From Acetobacteraceae bacterium (GTDB taxonomy: Bacteria > Pseudomonadota > Alphaproteobacteria > Acetobacterales > Acetobacteraceae), in the NCBI GenBank assembly GCA_027482245.1, contig JAIXWG010000039.1, forward strand, positions 62,001 through 126,000: DNA of 64,000 nucleotides. The letters are read 5' to 3'. The notes under the pieces were generated by a model. The model searched no databases and was not told the origin of the DNA. It was given only the letters and a program-made list of their open reading frames with translations. The translations under genes were made by a program, and so were the position numbers. Positions within the stretch are counted from its first letter, which is position 1, and every line of letters starts with the position of its first letter. Shown here piece by piece: positions 1-8,762 of this stretch.

Positions 1-734
1 AGGATGAAGGAGGCAGCGTAGAGCGTCGGCGCGCCCACGATCTCCGTGTGGTTGCGGACCAGTTCCTGCAGGCGGATGGAGGGGACGACCTCCCACGGCA
101 CCACGGCGCCGTCGATGACGCCCTGGCTGACGGCTTCCGGCACCTGCGGCACGGGCATGCCGATCGGCGCGGCGCCGAGGGCGCGCAGCGCCTCGCCGGC
201 CTGGCGCGTCGGGAAGCGCAGCTTCAGGCCGCGCATGTCCTCCAGCCGGTTGACCGGCTTGTTGGCGTGGATGACGCCGCCATCATGCGTCCAGACGGTG
301 ATGGGATGCACCTCGCGGAACTCGTCGCGGAGATGCGTCGTGTAGAATTCCCAGGTCGCCTTGGCGTTCGGCCCGGCCTTGGGGCTGCCGACGAAGGGGA
401 GTTCGAAGACCTCGATCCGCGGGAAGCGGCCGGGCGTGTTGCCGGGCAGCGTCCAGACGATGTCCACGACGCCGTCGCGCGCCTGGTCGAAGAGCTGGGG
501 CGGCGCGCCGCCGAGCTGCATGGAGGGGAAGATCTGGATGCGGAGCCGGCCCTGGCTTTCCTGCTGGATCTTCTGCGACCAGGGCATCAGGAAGTGGCGG
601 TGCACATTGGACACGGCCGGCAGGAAGTGGTGCAGCCGCAGCGTCAGTTCCTGCGCGGCGGCGGGGCGCACCAGCGCCGGCGAAGCCAGCGCGGCAGCGC
701 CGAGGGCCGCGAGGTGGCGGCGTTGGATCAGCAT
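1..734 (-). CDS. TRAP transporter substrate-binding protein, DctP family (3' part outside window)
   Basis: Periplasmic binding component of a TRAP transporter, which delivers an organic or sugar acid to a DctQM membrane pair (not in this window). About 244 residues are visible; the C-terminus runs off the left edge. The start ATG at 734 is preceded by a GGGGAG ribosome site 8-9 bases upstream. The N-terminus is a twin-arginine-like or Sec signal (MLIQRRHLAALG, then APALVRPAAAQ type cleavage region). The mature part shows typical DctP stretches such as LRLHHFLP, GLKLRFP and GVIDGAVVPWEVVPS. It lies 120 bp downstream of dgoA on the same strand, so galactonate or a similar aldonate is a reasonable ligand, but that is inferred from context only. 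The 735-854 gap has an AT-rich patch (ATGATACAAAT on the minus strand) that could hold a promoter. Confidence 0.88.
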   Translation of the reverse strand, partial: MLIQRRHLAALGAAALASPALVRPAAAQELTLRLHHFLPAVSNVHRHFLMPWSQKIQQESQGRLRIQIFPSMQLGGAPPQLFDQARDGVVDIVWTLPGNTPGRFPRIEVFELPFVGSPKAGPNAKATWEFYTTHLRDEFREVHPITVWTHDGGVIHANKPVNRLEDMRGLKLRFPTRQAGEALRALGAAPIGMPVPQVPEAVSQGVIDGAVVPWEVVPSIRLQELVRNHTEIVGAPTLYAASFI

Positions 735-854
735 CCTGGAAGCTCCCCTTCGATTCTTCGTTCTTGCGTCGCGGCAGCCGAACCAGCCGCCCGCGCAATC
801 AATGCCCGCGCCCGCCCGTCCCGGCAAGAAGGGGATTTGTATCATCCATAACGG

Positions 855-1469
855 TCAGGCGGCGCGGAGCGCGGCCGCCTTCGCCGCCACGGCCGCGGCG
901 TCGTCGCCCGGCTTGTAGATGGCGCTGCCGATCCCGAAGCCCGCCGCGCCGGCCGCGCGCCAGGCGGGGATGGTGCTGGCGTCCATGCCGCCCACCGGCA
1001 GCACCGAGGTTCCCTTCGGCAGCACCGCCAGCATCGCCTTGAGGACGGCGGGGGAGGCAGCCTCCGCCGGGAACAGCTTCAGGCCATCGGCGCCCGCGGC
1101 CAGCAGGGCGAAGGCCTCCCCGGGTGTCATGAAGCCGGGCAGGCAGATCATCTGCTGCGCCTTGGCGGCGCGCACCACGGCGGGGTCGGCATGCGGTGTC
1201 ACCACGAGCCGCCCGCCGGCCGCGGCGATGCGGGCGCAGTCGCCGGGGTTGATGACGGTGCCCGCGCCGACCAGCGCCCGGTCCCCGTAGCGCCTCGCCA
1301 GGCGGCGGATGCTCTCGATCGGGTCGGGGGAGTTGAGCGGCACCTCCAGCACGGGGATGTCGGCGGCGATCAGCGCATCGCCGATCGCCTCCACCTCCTC
1401 CGGCTTCACGCCGCGGAGGATCGCCACCAGCGGGCAGCGCGCCAGCCAGTCCTTCAGGTTCAGGCCCAT
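855..1469 (-). CDS. dgoA: 2-dehydro-3-deoxy-6-phosphogalactonate aldolase
   Basis: Class I aldolase of the De Ley-Doudoroff galactonate pathway, splitting KDPGal into pyruvate and glyceraldehyde 3-phosphate in the cytoplasm. The 204-residue protein has the KDPG-aldolase pattern: Arg19 in AILRG, Glu42 in VLEVPLNS, the glycine-rich GAGTV, and the Schiff-base lysine Lys131 in GLKLFPAEA. Length is normal for the family. The start ATG has GGGAG six bases upstream, inside the end of dgoK, and the two genes overlap by 10 bp, which implies translational coupling in a dgoK-dgoA operon. A KDPG (Eda-type) specificity cannot be excluded by sequence alone, but the neighbouring dgoK favours the galactonate version. 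No DgoD dehydratase or galactose dehydrogenase is in the window. Confidence 0.92.
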   Translation of the reverse strand: MGLNLKDWLARCPLVAILRGVKPEEVEAIGDALIAADIPVLEVPLNSPDPIESIRRLARRYGDRALVGAGTVINPGDCARIAAAGGRLVVTPHADPAVVRAAKAQQMICLPGFMTPGEAFALLAAGADGLKLFPAEAASPAVLKAMLAVLPKGTSVLPVGGMDASTIPAWRAAGAAGFGIGSAIYKPGDDAAAVAAKAAALRAA

Positions 1470-2341
1470 CCGAGGCTCCCGCCGATATGGTGCAGCCCGG
1501 CCGCGACGAGGTCCGGGTCATGGGTGGTCACGCCGATCCCCGCGTCGCGCAGCGCGGTGCCGTAGAGCGCGGCGAGGCCGGCGGCGCCGACCAGCTGCAC
1601 CTGCGTGGCGCCCTTGGCCGCGGCCGCAACCTCATGCCCGATCAGCAGGCCGGAGAGGTAGGACCGCGTCTCCGCGGCGGCCAGGCGGTCCATCAGGTGG
1701 AGCGTGCGCGTGCCGAAGAGGTGGTGCAGCAGCCCGCCGGGCTGGCGGGCACGGGCCAGGCCGCGGGCGAAGGCCGCGGGCTGGTCCGGTCCCTCCTCCG
1801 CCGTGCGGGCCAGGATGGTGTGCTGGGAGAGCGCGGCGAAGGCCTCCCCCGTCATCTGCGTCGTGAAGCCGGTGACGCGCCCGCCCTCCAGCCGCGCCCA
1901 TTTGGAATGGGTGCCGGGCAGGCAGGCCAGCGCGGGCGCATCGCCCAGCAGCCGGGCGAGGGCCACCAGCTTCGTCTCCTCGCCCCGCATCACGTCGGGC
2001 ACGCCGGCCTCATCCGCGCTGGTCAGGCCGGGAACCAGGCGCGTCTCCGCATCCCCGAAGGGCACGGGGATGGTGGCGCCGGCGATCTCCGCGGGGCCGG
2101 CGGGACAGGGGAGGTAGGGGGCCTCCACCCAGCCCTGGCGGCTGCCGATCATGCCGCAGAGGAGCACGCGGCTCTCCCCGGCGGCGATCCAGGGGCCGAT
2201 GGCGTCGCGCAGCGCTTCCGCGAAGCGGCCGCCTTCGACGGTCAGGATGCCGCCCGGCCGGTCCAGCCGGTCCGTGACCGCGCCGCCTGGCCCGATGCGA
2301 TAGGCCCGCAGGCTGCTGGTGCCCCAGTCCACGCCGATCAT
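1460..2341 (-). CDS. dgoK: 2-dehydro-3-deoxygalactonokinase
   Basis: ATP-dependent kinase that phosphorylates 2-keto-3-deoxygalactonate, giving the substrate of the DgoA aldolase encoded next. The 293 residues begin with the DgoK signature VDWGTSSLRAYR (phosphate-binding loop of this ASKHA-like kinase), followed by LLCGMIGSRQGW, MRGEETKL and CLPGTHSKWA, all typical of the family. Length matches known DgoK proteins. A GGGGAG site sits six bases before the ATG. It is the first gene of the leftward operon and is divergent from the beta-propeller gene; the 140-bp gap between them holds the promoters, but I see no clear operator. Confidence 0.93.
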   Translation of the reverse strand: MIGVDWGTSSLRAYRIGPGGAVTDRLDRPGGILTVEGGRFAEALRDAIGPWIAAGESRVLLCGMIGSRQGWVEAPYLPCPAGPAEIAGATIPVPFGDAETRLVPGLTSADEAGVPDVMRGEETKLVALARLLGDAPALACLPGTHSKWARLEGGRVTGFTTQMTGEAFAALSQHTILARTAEEGPDQPAAFARGLARARQPGGLLHHLFGTRTLHLMDRLAAAETRSYLSGLLIGHEVAAAAKGATQVQLVGAAGLAALYGTALRDAGIGVTTHDPDLVAAGLHHIGGSLGWA

Positions 2342-2481
2342 GCGGCCTCCCCGTTTCCGTCCCTCCGTCGATTGGCCCGGCCCCGCCCGGCTTGCAAGAC
2401 CATCGGGCCTTGCATCGCGCGGCGGTGAGGGCGGAGGATCACGCCACCGGAGCCATGATTCCGGCTTGGGAGGAACAAACC

Positions 2482-3639
2482 TTGAAACAGACCCTTCTCG
2501 CGGGCGCGGCGCTGCTTGCGCTGGCGGCGGTGCCTGCGCAGGCGCAGCTCGTCGCCTCGGCCAATGATGCCAAGGCGCGGCTGATCAACGGCATGACGGT
2601 GATCGCGGCACAGCCGCCGGCGGATACCGTGACGATCTTCGACTTCGCGACGACACCGCCCCGCCAAGTGGCGGAGGTGGAGGCGCCGGTCTCCGTCGTC
2701 GGCCCGCCTTCCTCCATCACCTTCACGCCCGATGAGCGGCTGGTGCTGGTGACGGCGAACCAGCGGATCGACCCGGCGGATGACAGCAAGACGGTGCCGC
2801 ACAACGTGCTGTCCGTGATCGACCTGCGCGCGACGCCGCCCGCGGTGGTGCAGACGCTGGAGACGGGGCGCGGCCCGGCCGGCATCGCGGTGAACCGGGC
2901 GGGGACCCTGGCGCTGGTGGCGAACCGGGAAGCGGGCAGCGTTTCCGTCTTCCGCATCAGGGATGCGCGGCTGGAGGCCGTGGGCACGGTGGAGATCGGG
3001 CCGGCGGCGACGGGCGTTTCCGCCGTGGCGATTACGCCGGATGGGCGGCATGCGCTGGTGACGCGGGACGGCGACTTCTTCATCCATGTGCTGGCCATTA
3101 ACGGGGAGAATGTGACGCGGACGAACCGCACCATCTCCGCCGGGCTGCGGCCCTATGGCATCGGCATCGCGCCGGACGGGAGCTGGGCGGCGGTCGCCAA
3201 CATCGGCCGCGGCGGGGGCGATGAGGACACGATCAGCCTGATCAGCCTGCGCGGCGACCCCGCCACCTGGCGCGTGGTGCACACGCTGACCGTGGGGCAG
3301 ACGCCGGAGGGGATCACCGTCAGCCCGGATGGGAAGATCGTGGCGGTGACGGTGATGAACGGGTCGAACAAGCCGGAGAACTCGCCCTTCCGCGGCAACG
3401 GCCTAGTGCGGACCTATCGCGTGGAGAATATGCGCTTCGTGCCGGCGGGTGAGGGGCGGGTTGGCACCTGGTCCCAGGGCGCGGTGTTCAACCGCGCGGG
3501 CAACGCCATGCTGGTCGGCAACATGGTGGAGCAGAGCTTGAACGTCTTCAGCGTGGCGGAGGATGGCGCGCTGGCGGCGGTGGGGCAGACGCTGCCGCTG
3601 CCCGGTGGCAGCGCGGCGCTGGGCAGCGCGCCGCGGTAA
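2482..3639 (+). CDS. Secreted YVTN/lactonase-like beta-propeller protein
   Basis: A 385-residue exported beta-propeller. I chose the TTG start at 2482 because GGGAGGA lies seven bases upstream and the protein then opens with a clean Sec signal (KQTLLAGAALLALAAVPAQA); the in-frame ATGs at 2392 and 2455 would put 10-30 non-signal residues in front of it. At least six blade-like repeats follow, each with a 'PDG..ALV.N..' core, for example ITFTPDERLVLVTAN, VNRAGTLALVANREAGS, ITPDGRHALVTRDG, IAPDGSWAAVANIG and VSPDGKIVAVTVMNG. This fold is shared by 6-phosphogluconolactonase-like lactonases and by binding or surface proteins. Being divergent from the galactonate genes, a periplasmic aldonolactonase role is possible but unproven. 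Confidence 0.8.
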   Translation: MKQTLLAGAALLALAAVPAQAQLVASANDAKARLINGMTVIAAQPPADTVTIFDFATTPPRQVAEVEAPVSVVGPPSSITFTPDERLVLVTANQRIDPADDSKTVPHNVLSVIDLRATPPAVVQTLETGRGPAGIAVNRAGTLALVANREAGSVSVFRIRDARLEAVGTVEIGPAATGVSAVAITPDGRHALVTRDGDFFIHVLAINGENVTRTNRTISAGLRPYGIGIAPDGSWAAVANIGRGGGDEDTISLISLRGDPATWRVVHTLTVGQTPEGITVSPDGKIVAVTVMNGSNKPENSPFRGNGLVRTYRVENMRFVPAGEGRVGTWSQGAVFNRAGNAMLVGNMVEQSLNVFSVAEDGALAAVGQTLPLPGGSAALGSAPR

Positions 3640-3670
3640 AAGGCGGCGGGGGGCTTCGGTCGTGCCGAGC

Positions 3671-3717
3671 CCCCCTCACCCCGACCCTCTCCCCCCAGGG
3701 GGGGAGAGGGAGAAGGG
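3671..3717. repeat. Dispersed palindromic repeat, copy A, at a convergent gene junction (probable bidirectional terminator)
   Basis: Between the ends of the beta-propeller gene and the Bug gene. A C-rich lead (CCCCTCACCCCGACC) runs into a 12-bp perfect stem, CCCTCTCCCCCC at 3685-3696 with its complement at 3699-3710. Related copies with the same lead lie at 36821-36861 and 50712-50775, both also between convergent genes. Confidence 0.6.
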
Positions 3718-3718
3718 A

Positions 3719-4687
3719 TCACTGCGGCTGGATGTTCGCGGCCTTGACCAGCGACTCGTAGCGGGCGCTTTCCTCCCGCAGGAAGGTGGCGAAGGCGTCG
3801 CCGGTCAGCAGGCTCGGCGTCTGGCCGATGTCGCGGATGCGGCGCTGCAGGTCAGGCGTCGCCATGGCGGCGGCCGTCGCGGCGGCCACGCGCGCGACCA
3901 TCGCCGGATCGGTCCGCGCCGGCGCGAAAAGCGCCTGCCACACCTCCATCGACATCCCAGCCGTCTGAGGTTGCTCCGCGAAGGTCGGCATGTCGGGCAG
4001 GAAGGGGTGCCGCGCGGGGGAGGAGACGCCCCAGGCGCGCACCTTGTCGTCCCGCACCATCGGCGCGCTGCTGGTCAGCGTGCTGATGGCCAGGTCCAGC
4101 TGGCCGCTCATCACATCCGTCAGCATCTGCGCGCCCATGCGGTAGGGCACATGCTCCATCTTGAGGCCCGCGCGCTGCACGAGCAGTTCGCCGAACAGAT
4201 GGAGCGAGGTGCCGGTGCCGGAGCTGCCGAAGCTGAAGGGCGCGGGGCGCGACGCGCTGTCGGCGATCAGCTGCGCGAAGCTGGCCGGCAGGTTCGGGCG
4301 GCCGATCAGCAGCAGCGGCAGCGTCGCGATCATGTGGATCGGCGCGAAGTCGCGCAGCCCGTCATAGCGGGTGGTGGAGGGCGTCACGAGCTGCGCGACG
4401 TTGATCGTGCTCTCCACGCCGATCAGCAGCGTGGTGCCATCCGGCGTGGCGCGCGCGGCGCGTTCCGTCGCGATGGTGCCGCCGGCGCCCGTCACGTTCT
4501 CCACCACCACCTGGCGGTCCAGCCGCTGGCCGAGTTCCGGCGCGATGAGGCGCGCGATCTGGTCCACATTGGTGCCGGGACCGAAGGGGCAGATCAGCGT
4601 GATGGCGCGGGACTGTGCCCGCGCGGTGAGCGGGGCTGCGAGGATCGCGGGCAGCGCCAGGGCGGCGCGGCGGGAAAGGCGAGGCAT
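3719..4687 (-). CDS. Bug-family (TTT transporter) periplasmic binding protein
   Basis: Solute-binding protein of the tripartite tricarboxylate transporter (TctC/Bug) superfamily, 322 residues. The N-terminus has paired arginines and a hydrophobic core ending TARAQ, a Tat or Sec signal. Family landmarks are present in order: [14 protein letters not shown] near residue 33 in place of the usual PFPPGG..D..AR, then [27 protein letters not shown] and LPDMPTFAE. No TctA or TctB membrane gene is nearby, so it must use a membrane pair encoded elsewhere or act in signalling. It is transcribed divergently from serC across a 146-bp gap, and its 3' end faces repeat copy A. The ligand cannot be read from sequence. 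Confidence 0.9.
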   Translation of the reverse strand: MPRLSRRAALALPAILAAPLTARAQSRAITLICPFGPGTNVDQIARLIAPELGQRLDRQVVVENVTGAGGTIATERAARATPDGTTLLIGVESTINVAQLVTPSTTRYDGLRDFAPIHMIATLPLLLIGRPNLPASFAQLIADSASRPAPFSFGSSGTGTSLHLFGELLVQRAGLKMEHVPYRMGAQMLTDVMSGQLDLAISTLTSSAPMVRDDKVRAWGVSSPARHPFLPDMPTFAEQPQTAGMSMEVWQALFAPARTDPAMVARVAAATAAAMATPDLQRRIRDIGQTPSLLTGDAFATFLREESARYESLVKAANIQPQ

Positions 4688-4833
4688 GGGCGAGGCTCCG
4701 TGTCAGCGTCGGGACCCTAGCATGCAAGAAGCGGGCAACCAGACCCGGCTTGCAGGGCCGCGCGAGCGGGACTAATTCTCACGGCGGGCCACGCCCCCCC
4801 ACCGGGGCGCATCAGCATCTGGAAGGGTGCCTC

Positions 4834-6006
4834 ATGACCGCAAAGCCGGACCTGCGTCCGTCGAACCCCCGTTTCTCCTCCGGCCCCTGCGCCAAGCGAC
4901 CCGGCTGGTCGCTCGCCGCGCTCGATGGCGCGCTGCTCGGCCGCAGCCATCGCGCCAAGGACCCCAAGGCGAAGCTGGCGGAGACCATCGAACTCTCCAA
5001 GCACGTGCTCGGCATGCCGAAGGACTGGCGGCTCGGCATCGTGCCGGCCTCCGACACCGGCGCGGTCGAGATGGCGCTGTGGTCGCTGCTCGGCCCGAAG
5101 GGCGTCGATATCCTGGCCTGGGAGAGCTTCTCCAAGGACTGGGCGACGGACGTCACGAAGCAGCTGAAGCTGCAGGATGTGCGCGTCATCTCCGCGGGCT
5201 ATGGCCAGCTGCCGGACCTGGCGCAGGTGGACAAGGCGCGGGACCTGGTCTTCGTGTGGAACGGCACGACCAGCGGGGTGCGGCTGCCGAATGCCGATTT
5301 CATCGCCGATGACCGCGAGGGCCTGGCGATCTGCGACGCCACCAGCGCCGCCTTCGCCATGGACCTGCCCTGGTCGAAGCTCGATGTGGTGACCTGGTCC
5401 TGGCAGAAGGTGCTGGGTGGCGAGGCCGCGCACGGCATGCTGGCGCTGTCGCCCCGCGCCGTGGCGCGCCTTGAATCCTACAAGCCCGCCTGGCCGATGC
5501 CGAAGATCTTCCGCATGACCAAGGACGGGAAGCTCAACGAGGGCATCTTCAAGGGCGAGACGATCAACACGCCCTCCATGCTCTGCGTCGAGGATGCGAT
5601 CGACGGGCTGCGCTGGGCGCAGTCGGTGGGCTCTCTGAAGGGCCTGGTCGCGCGGTCGGAGGCGAACCTGGCCGCCATCGCGGGCTGGGTCGCCAACAGC
5701 AGCTGGGCGGCCTTCCTGGCCGATGAGCCCGCGACGCGGTCCTGCACCTCCATCTGCCTGAAGATCGTGGCGCCGTGGTTCACGGCGCTCGACGCGGAAG
5801 GGCAGGCGGCGGCGGCGAAGAAGCTGTCCTCGATCCTGGAGAAGGAGGGCGTGGCCCTCGACGCCGCCAACTACCGCGACGCCCCGCCCGGGCTGCGCAT
5901 CTGGGGGGGTGCGACGGTCGAGACCGCCGACATCACCGCGCTGCTGCCCTGGCTCGACTGGGCCTTTGCGCAGGTCGAAGCCGAGCACAAGAAGGCGGCC
6001 GCGTGA
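4834..6006 (+). CDS. serC: Phosphoserine aminotransferase
   Basis: PLP enzyme that converts 3-phosphohydroxypyruvate and glutamate to phosphoserine in serine synthesis. The 390-residue product belongs to the alphaproteobacterial/archaeal SerC subtype, recognised by [18 protein letters not shown] at the N-terminus and the LGRSHR block. The PLP-binding lysine is Lys192 in [10 protein letters not shown] chose the ATG at 4834 (GGAAGGG six bases upstream); the ATG at 4750 would add 28 unrelated residues. The stop overlaps the serA start by one base (TGATG), so serC and serA are translationally coupled and supply consecutive enzymes of one pathway; SerB is not in the window. Confidence 0.95.
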   Translation: MTAKPDLRPSNPRFSSGPCAKRPGWSLAALDGALLGRSHRAKDPKAKLAETIELSKHVLGMPKDWRLGIVPASDTGAVEMALWSLLGPKGVDILAWESFSKDWATDVTKQLKLQDVRVISAGYGQLPDLAQVDKARDLVFVWNGTTSGVRLPNADFIADDREGLAICDATSAAFAMDLPWSKLDVVTWSWQKVLGGEAAHGMLALSPRAVARLESYKPAWPMPKIFRMTKDGKLNEGIFKGETINTPSMLCVEDAIDGLRWAQSVGSLKGLVARSEANLAAIAGWVANSSWAAFLADEPATRSCTSICLKIVAPWFTALDAEGQAAAAKKLSSILEKEGVALDAANYRDAPPGLRIWGGATVETADITALLPWLDWAFAQVEAEHKKAAA

Positions 6007-7598
6007 TGGCCGCGCCGAAGGTCCTGATCAGCGACAAGCTCTCGCCCGCCTCCATCGCCATCTTCAAGGCGCGGGGCATCGAGGTCGATTTCAAGCCCGG
6101 CCTGAAGCCCGCGGAACTGCGGGAGATCATCGGCCAGTATGACGGGCTCGCGGTGCGCAGCGCGACCAAGGTGACGCGGGAGGTGCTGGACGCCGCGCCG
6201 CGCCTGAAGGTCGTGGGCCGCGCCGGCATCGGCGTGGACAATGTCGATGTGTCGAGCGCGACCGCGCGCGGCGTCGTCGTGATGAACACGCCGCATGGCA
6301 ACGCCATCACCACGGCGGAGCACGCCATCGCGATGATGTTCGCCCTTGCCCGCCAATTGCCGGAGGCCTCGGCTTCCACCAAGGCGGGGAAGTGGGAGAA
6401 GAACCGCTTCATGGGCGTGGAGCTGACGGGCAAGACGCTCGGCCTGATCGGCGCGGGCAATATCGGCTCCATCGTCGCCAGCCGCGCCAACGGCCTGCAG
6501 ATGAAGGTCATCGCCTTCGACCCCTTCCTGTCGGAGAAGCGGGCGCTGGAGATCGGGGTGGAGAAGGTGGACCTCGATGCGCTGATCGCGCGCGCGGACA
6601 TCGTCACCATCCACGCGCCCTATACCGAGCAGACCAGGAACATCCTGTCGCGCGAGCGCCTGTTTGCGCTCAAGAAAGGCGCGCGGGTCATCAACTGCGC
6701 CCGCGGCGGGCTGCTGGATGAGGCGGCGCTGTATGACGCGCTGAAGGAAGGCCACCTGGCCGGTGCCGCGCTCGACGTGTTCGAGACGGAGCCGGCGACG
6801 GACAGCCCGCTCTTCACGCTGGAGAACGTCGTCTGCACGCCGCATCTCGGCGCCGCGACGGCGGAGGCGCAGGAGAATGTGGCGCTGCAGGTCGCCGAGC
6901 AGATGTCGGATTTCCTCCTCTCCGGCGCCGTGTCGAATGCGATCAACATGCCGAGCGTGACGGCGGAGGAAGCGCCGCGGCTGCGTCCCTACATGGAACT
7001 GGCGCGGCAGCTCGGCGCGCTGGCCGGGCAGCTCACCGCCAATGTGGGCGATGAGGTGAAGGCCATCCGCGTGGAATACGAAGGTGCGGCGGCGGAGCTG
7101 AACCAGAAGCCGCTGACGGCCGCCGCACTCGCCGGTGTCCTCGCGCCGATGATGGGCGCGGTGAACATGGTGAACGCGCCCGCGCTGGCGAAGGAGCGCG
7201 GGATCGAGGTCGCGGAGACGGTGCTGGAACGCAGCGGCGACTATGCGACGCTGCTGCGCGTCACGCTGGTGACGGATGAGTGGACCCGGAGTGTCGCTGG
7301 CACGCTGGTCGGCACCGGCAAGCCGCGCCTGGTGGAGGTGAAGGGCATCCCCGTGGAAGCCGATTTTGCGCCCCACATGCTCTACGTCACCAACCAGGAC
7401 CGCCCCGGCTTCATCGGCCATTTCGGCACGACGCTGGCGACGGCGGGTATCAACATCGCGACCTTCCACCTCGGCCGTGACAAGCCCGGCGGGGATGCGA
7501 TCTGCCTGGTCGGGCTGGATGCGGCGCTGCCGGATTCCGTGCTGGCCACGGTGCGCGGCCTGCCGCTGGTGGTGCGCGCGGTGCCGCTGGCCTTCTGA
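6006..7598 (+). CDS. serA: D-3-phosphoglycerate dehydrogenase
   Basis: NAD-dependent first enzyme of serine synthesis, 530 residues, the long form with an intervening (ASB) and a C-terminal ACT domain. Catalytic-domain marks: RAGIGVDNVD near residue 75, the NAD loop GLIGAGNIGS near 148, the catalytic Arg in NCARGGLLDE near 232, the Glu of FETEP, and the catalytic His of CTPHLGAAT near 279. The ASB region follows from about 315, and the ACT domain (LYVTNQDRPGFIGHFGTTL) covers about the last 75 residues; ACT domains bind serine in some SerA enzymes, so feedback control is possible. The start is the ATG overlapping the serC stop. Upstream in-frame codons run through serC in another frame and are not part of the gene. 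Confidence 0.96.
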   Translation: MAAPKVLISDKLSPASIAIFKARGIEVDFKPGLKPAELREIIGQYDGLAVRSATKVTREVLDAAPRLKVVGRAGIGVDNVDVSSATARGVVVMNTPHGNAITTAEHAIAMMFALARQLPEASASTKAGKWEKNRFMGVELTGKTLGLIGAGNIGSIVASRANGLQMKVIAFDPFLSEKRALEIGVEKVDLDALIARADIVTIHAPYTEQTRNILSRERLFALKKGARVINCARGGLLDEAALYDALKEGHLAGAALDVFETEPATDSPLFTLENVVCTPHLGAATAEAQENVALQVAEQMSDFLLSGAVSNAINMPSVTAEEAPRLRPYMELARQLGALAGQLTANVGDEVKAIRVEYEGAAAELNQKPLTAAALAGVLAPMMGAVNMVNAPALAKERGIEVAETVLERSGDYATLLRVTLVTDEWTRSVAGTLVGTGKPRLVEVKGIPVEADFAPHMLYVTNQDRPGFIGHFGTTLATAGINIATFHLGRDKPGGDAICLVGLDAALPDSVLATVRGLPLVVRAVPLAF

Positions 7599-7604
7599 GT
7601 GTTG

Positions 7605-7635
7605 CGCCAGCCGCCCCCGGTGGGGGCGGCTGGCG
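7605..7635. terminator. Strong hairpin between convergent serA and hypothetical gene
   Basis: A 14-bp perfect stem (CGCCAGCCGCCCCC at 7605-7618, complement at 7622-7635) with a three-base loop, seven bases after the serA stop and eight before the end of the opposing gene. There is no U-tract on either side, so it may act as a bidirectional attenuating or RNA 3'-end structure rather than a textbook intrinsic terminator. Confidence 0.6.
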
Positions 7636-7642
7636 ACGACCT

Positions 7643-7957
7643 CTACTTCGCGGCGGCGGTCAGGGCCTCGCCCAGTTCCTTGATGCGGCCGCCCTTGGGC
7701 TCGTCGGCCTTGCCGGCCATCGACACCGTCTCCTCGCCCAGCTTGGCGATGAGTTTCTTGACGGCATCACCATCGATGTCGTCGGAGGTGATGAGCTTCT
7801 TCAGGCGTTCCAGGTCACGCACGATGCCCTTGGCGCCGGGCGTCTCGACCTTGCCGAGCGTTTCCTCCCAGCCCTCGATGTTCTTCACGGCGGCGCCGAT
7901 GGTGAAGCCCTTCACGCCCTCGGTGATGTGGCGGACGGTGGCGGCGAATTGCGGCAT
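7643..7957 (-). CDS. Small conserved-looking hypothetical protein
   Basis: 104 residues, not recognised. It lacks a signal peptide or membrane segment, is rich in Lys, Glu and Ala, and is probably mostly helical; the core reads GVKGFTIGAAVKNIEGWEETL and ITSDDIDGDAVKKLIAKLGEE. The balanced charge and the good fit to the codon bias of the neighbours support a real gene. A GGGGAG site (minus strand, from gctcccctc) lies about eight bases before the ATG. It stands alone, convergent with serA and 120 bp downstream of a lipoprotein gene on the same strand. A cytosolic or nucleoid-type helper role cannot be inferred with any confidence. Confidence 0.65.
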   Translation of the reverse strand: MPQFAATVRHITEGVKGFTIGAAVKNIEGWEETLGKVETPGAKGIVRDLERLKKLITSDDIDGDAVKKLIAKLGEETVSMAGKADEPKGGRIKELGEALTAAAK

Positions 7958-8080
7958 GATCTCTCTGCTCCCCTCGCGACGCTTGCTGTGTCGCTGGCGG
8001 GAAAGCGCCCATCGCCCGGCCCGGTTTCGACGTGAAATTTCGGCGTCGCGGGGGTTGCGGAATCCTGTTGCGGTCCGGCC

Positions 8081-8623
8081 TCAGCCCCGCCGGCCGGATC
8101 CGTCGCGCCGCCGCACCTCCTGCCACGCCGCGCCGGCGGCTTCCGCCACGCGGGGCAGATAGGGCAGGCGGTTCAGCCGGGCGAGCGTCGCGGCCGCGCC
8201 GGCGGGGTAGGCGGGGCCGGAGAGCGCGGCCTCCGCCCGGGCCGGGCTGCCGGCATCCAGCGCCGCGGCGGCGTCGCGCAGCGTGTCGATCACCAGGGCG
8301 GGCGACGCATCCGGTGCGATGCCGATCGCGCGACGCATCTCCGCCCGGCCGAGCGCGGTGGCGTGCTGCACGCTGCCGGAGGCCTCATGGCTGTAGATCG
8401 GGTCCTGGCTGAAGCCCTGCGCCAGGATCTCCATCTGCACCGCGGCGCGGGCGGCGCGGGCGGGCTGGCCGGCGAGCAGGGCCGTGTCACCCAGCATGAA
8501 GGGCGCGTGCAGTGCCGCGCCGCGCACCGGGTCCCCGAAGCCGCCGAGATGCTGCGCCGCCGGATCGGCGCAGGCGCCGAGGGCGAGCAGGGCGAGCAGC
8601 GGCAGGCTCTTCAGGCTTCGCAT
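8081..8623 (-). CDS. Predicted lipoprotein of unknown function
   Basis: 180 residues beginning with a type II signal peptide: positive MRSLKS, a leucine-rich core and lipobox LGAC with the lipidated cysteine at residue 18. The start at 8623 was preferred over the in-frame ATG at 8677 because it places the signal at the N-terminus and has GGAGA seven bases upstream. The mature part is helical and Ala-rich, with no domain I recognise (LGGFGDPVRGAALHAPFMLGDT, then ALGRAEMRRAIGI). The next gene (8763) runs away from it on the other strand, separated by 139 bp without an obvious motif. Confidence 0.7.
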   Translation of the reverse strand: MRSLKSLPLLALLALGACADPAAQHLGGFGDPVRGAALHAPFMLGDTALLAGQPARAARAAVQMEILAQGFSQDPIYSHEASGSVQHATALGRAEMRRAIGIAPDASPALVIDTLRDAAAALDAGSPARAEAALSGPAYPAGAAATLARLNRLPYLPRVAEAAGAAWQEVRRRDGSGRRG

Positions 8624-8762
8624 GGCGCGGTCTCCGTCTGGCCCTGGGAGAGTGGCGGGGCGGCGGGCTGCCGCCAAGGCGGAATCGGGTCACGCTTCGT
8701 CACTGGCCTGCGCGCGGCGGGCGGCCGTAAGCCTCCGGCCAACAACCGGGAACGATGCCGCC

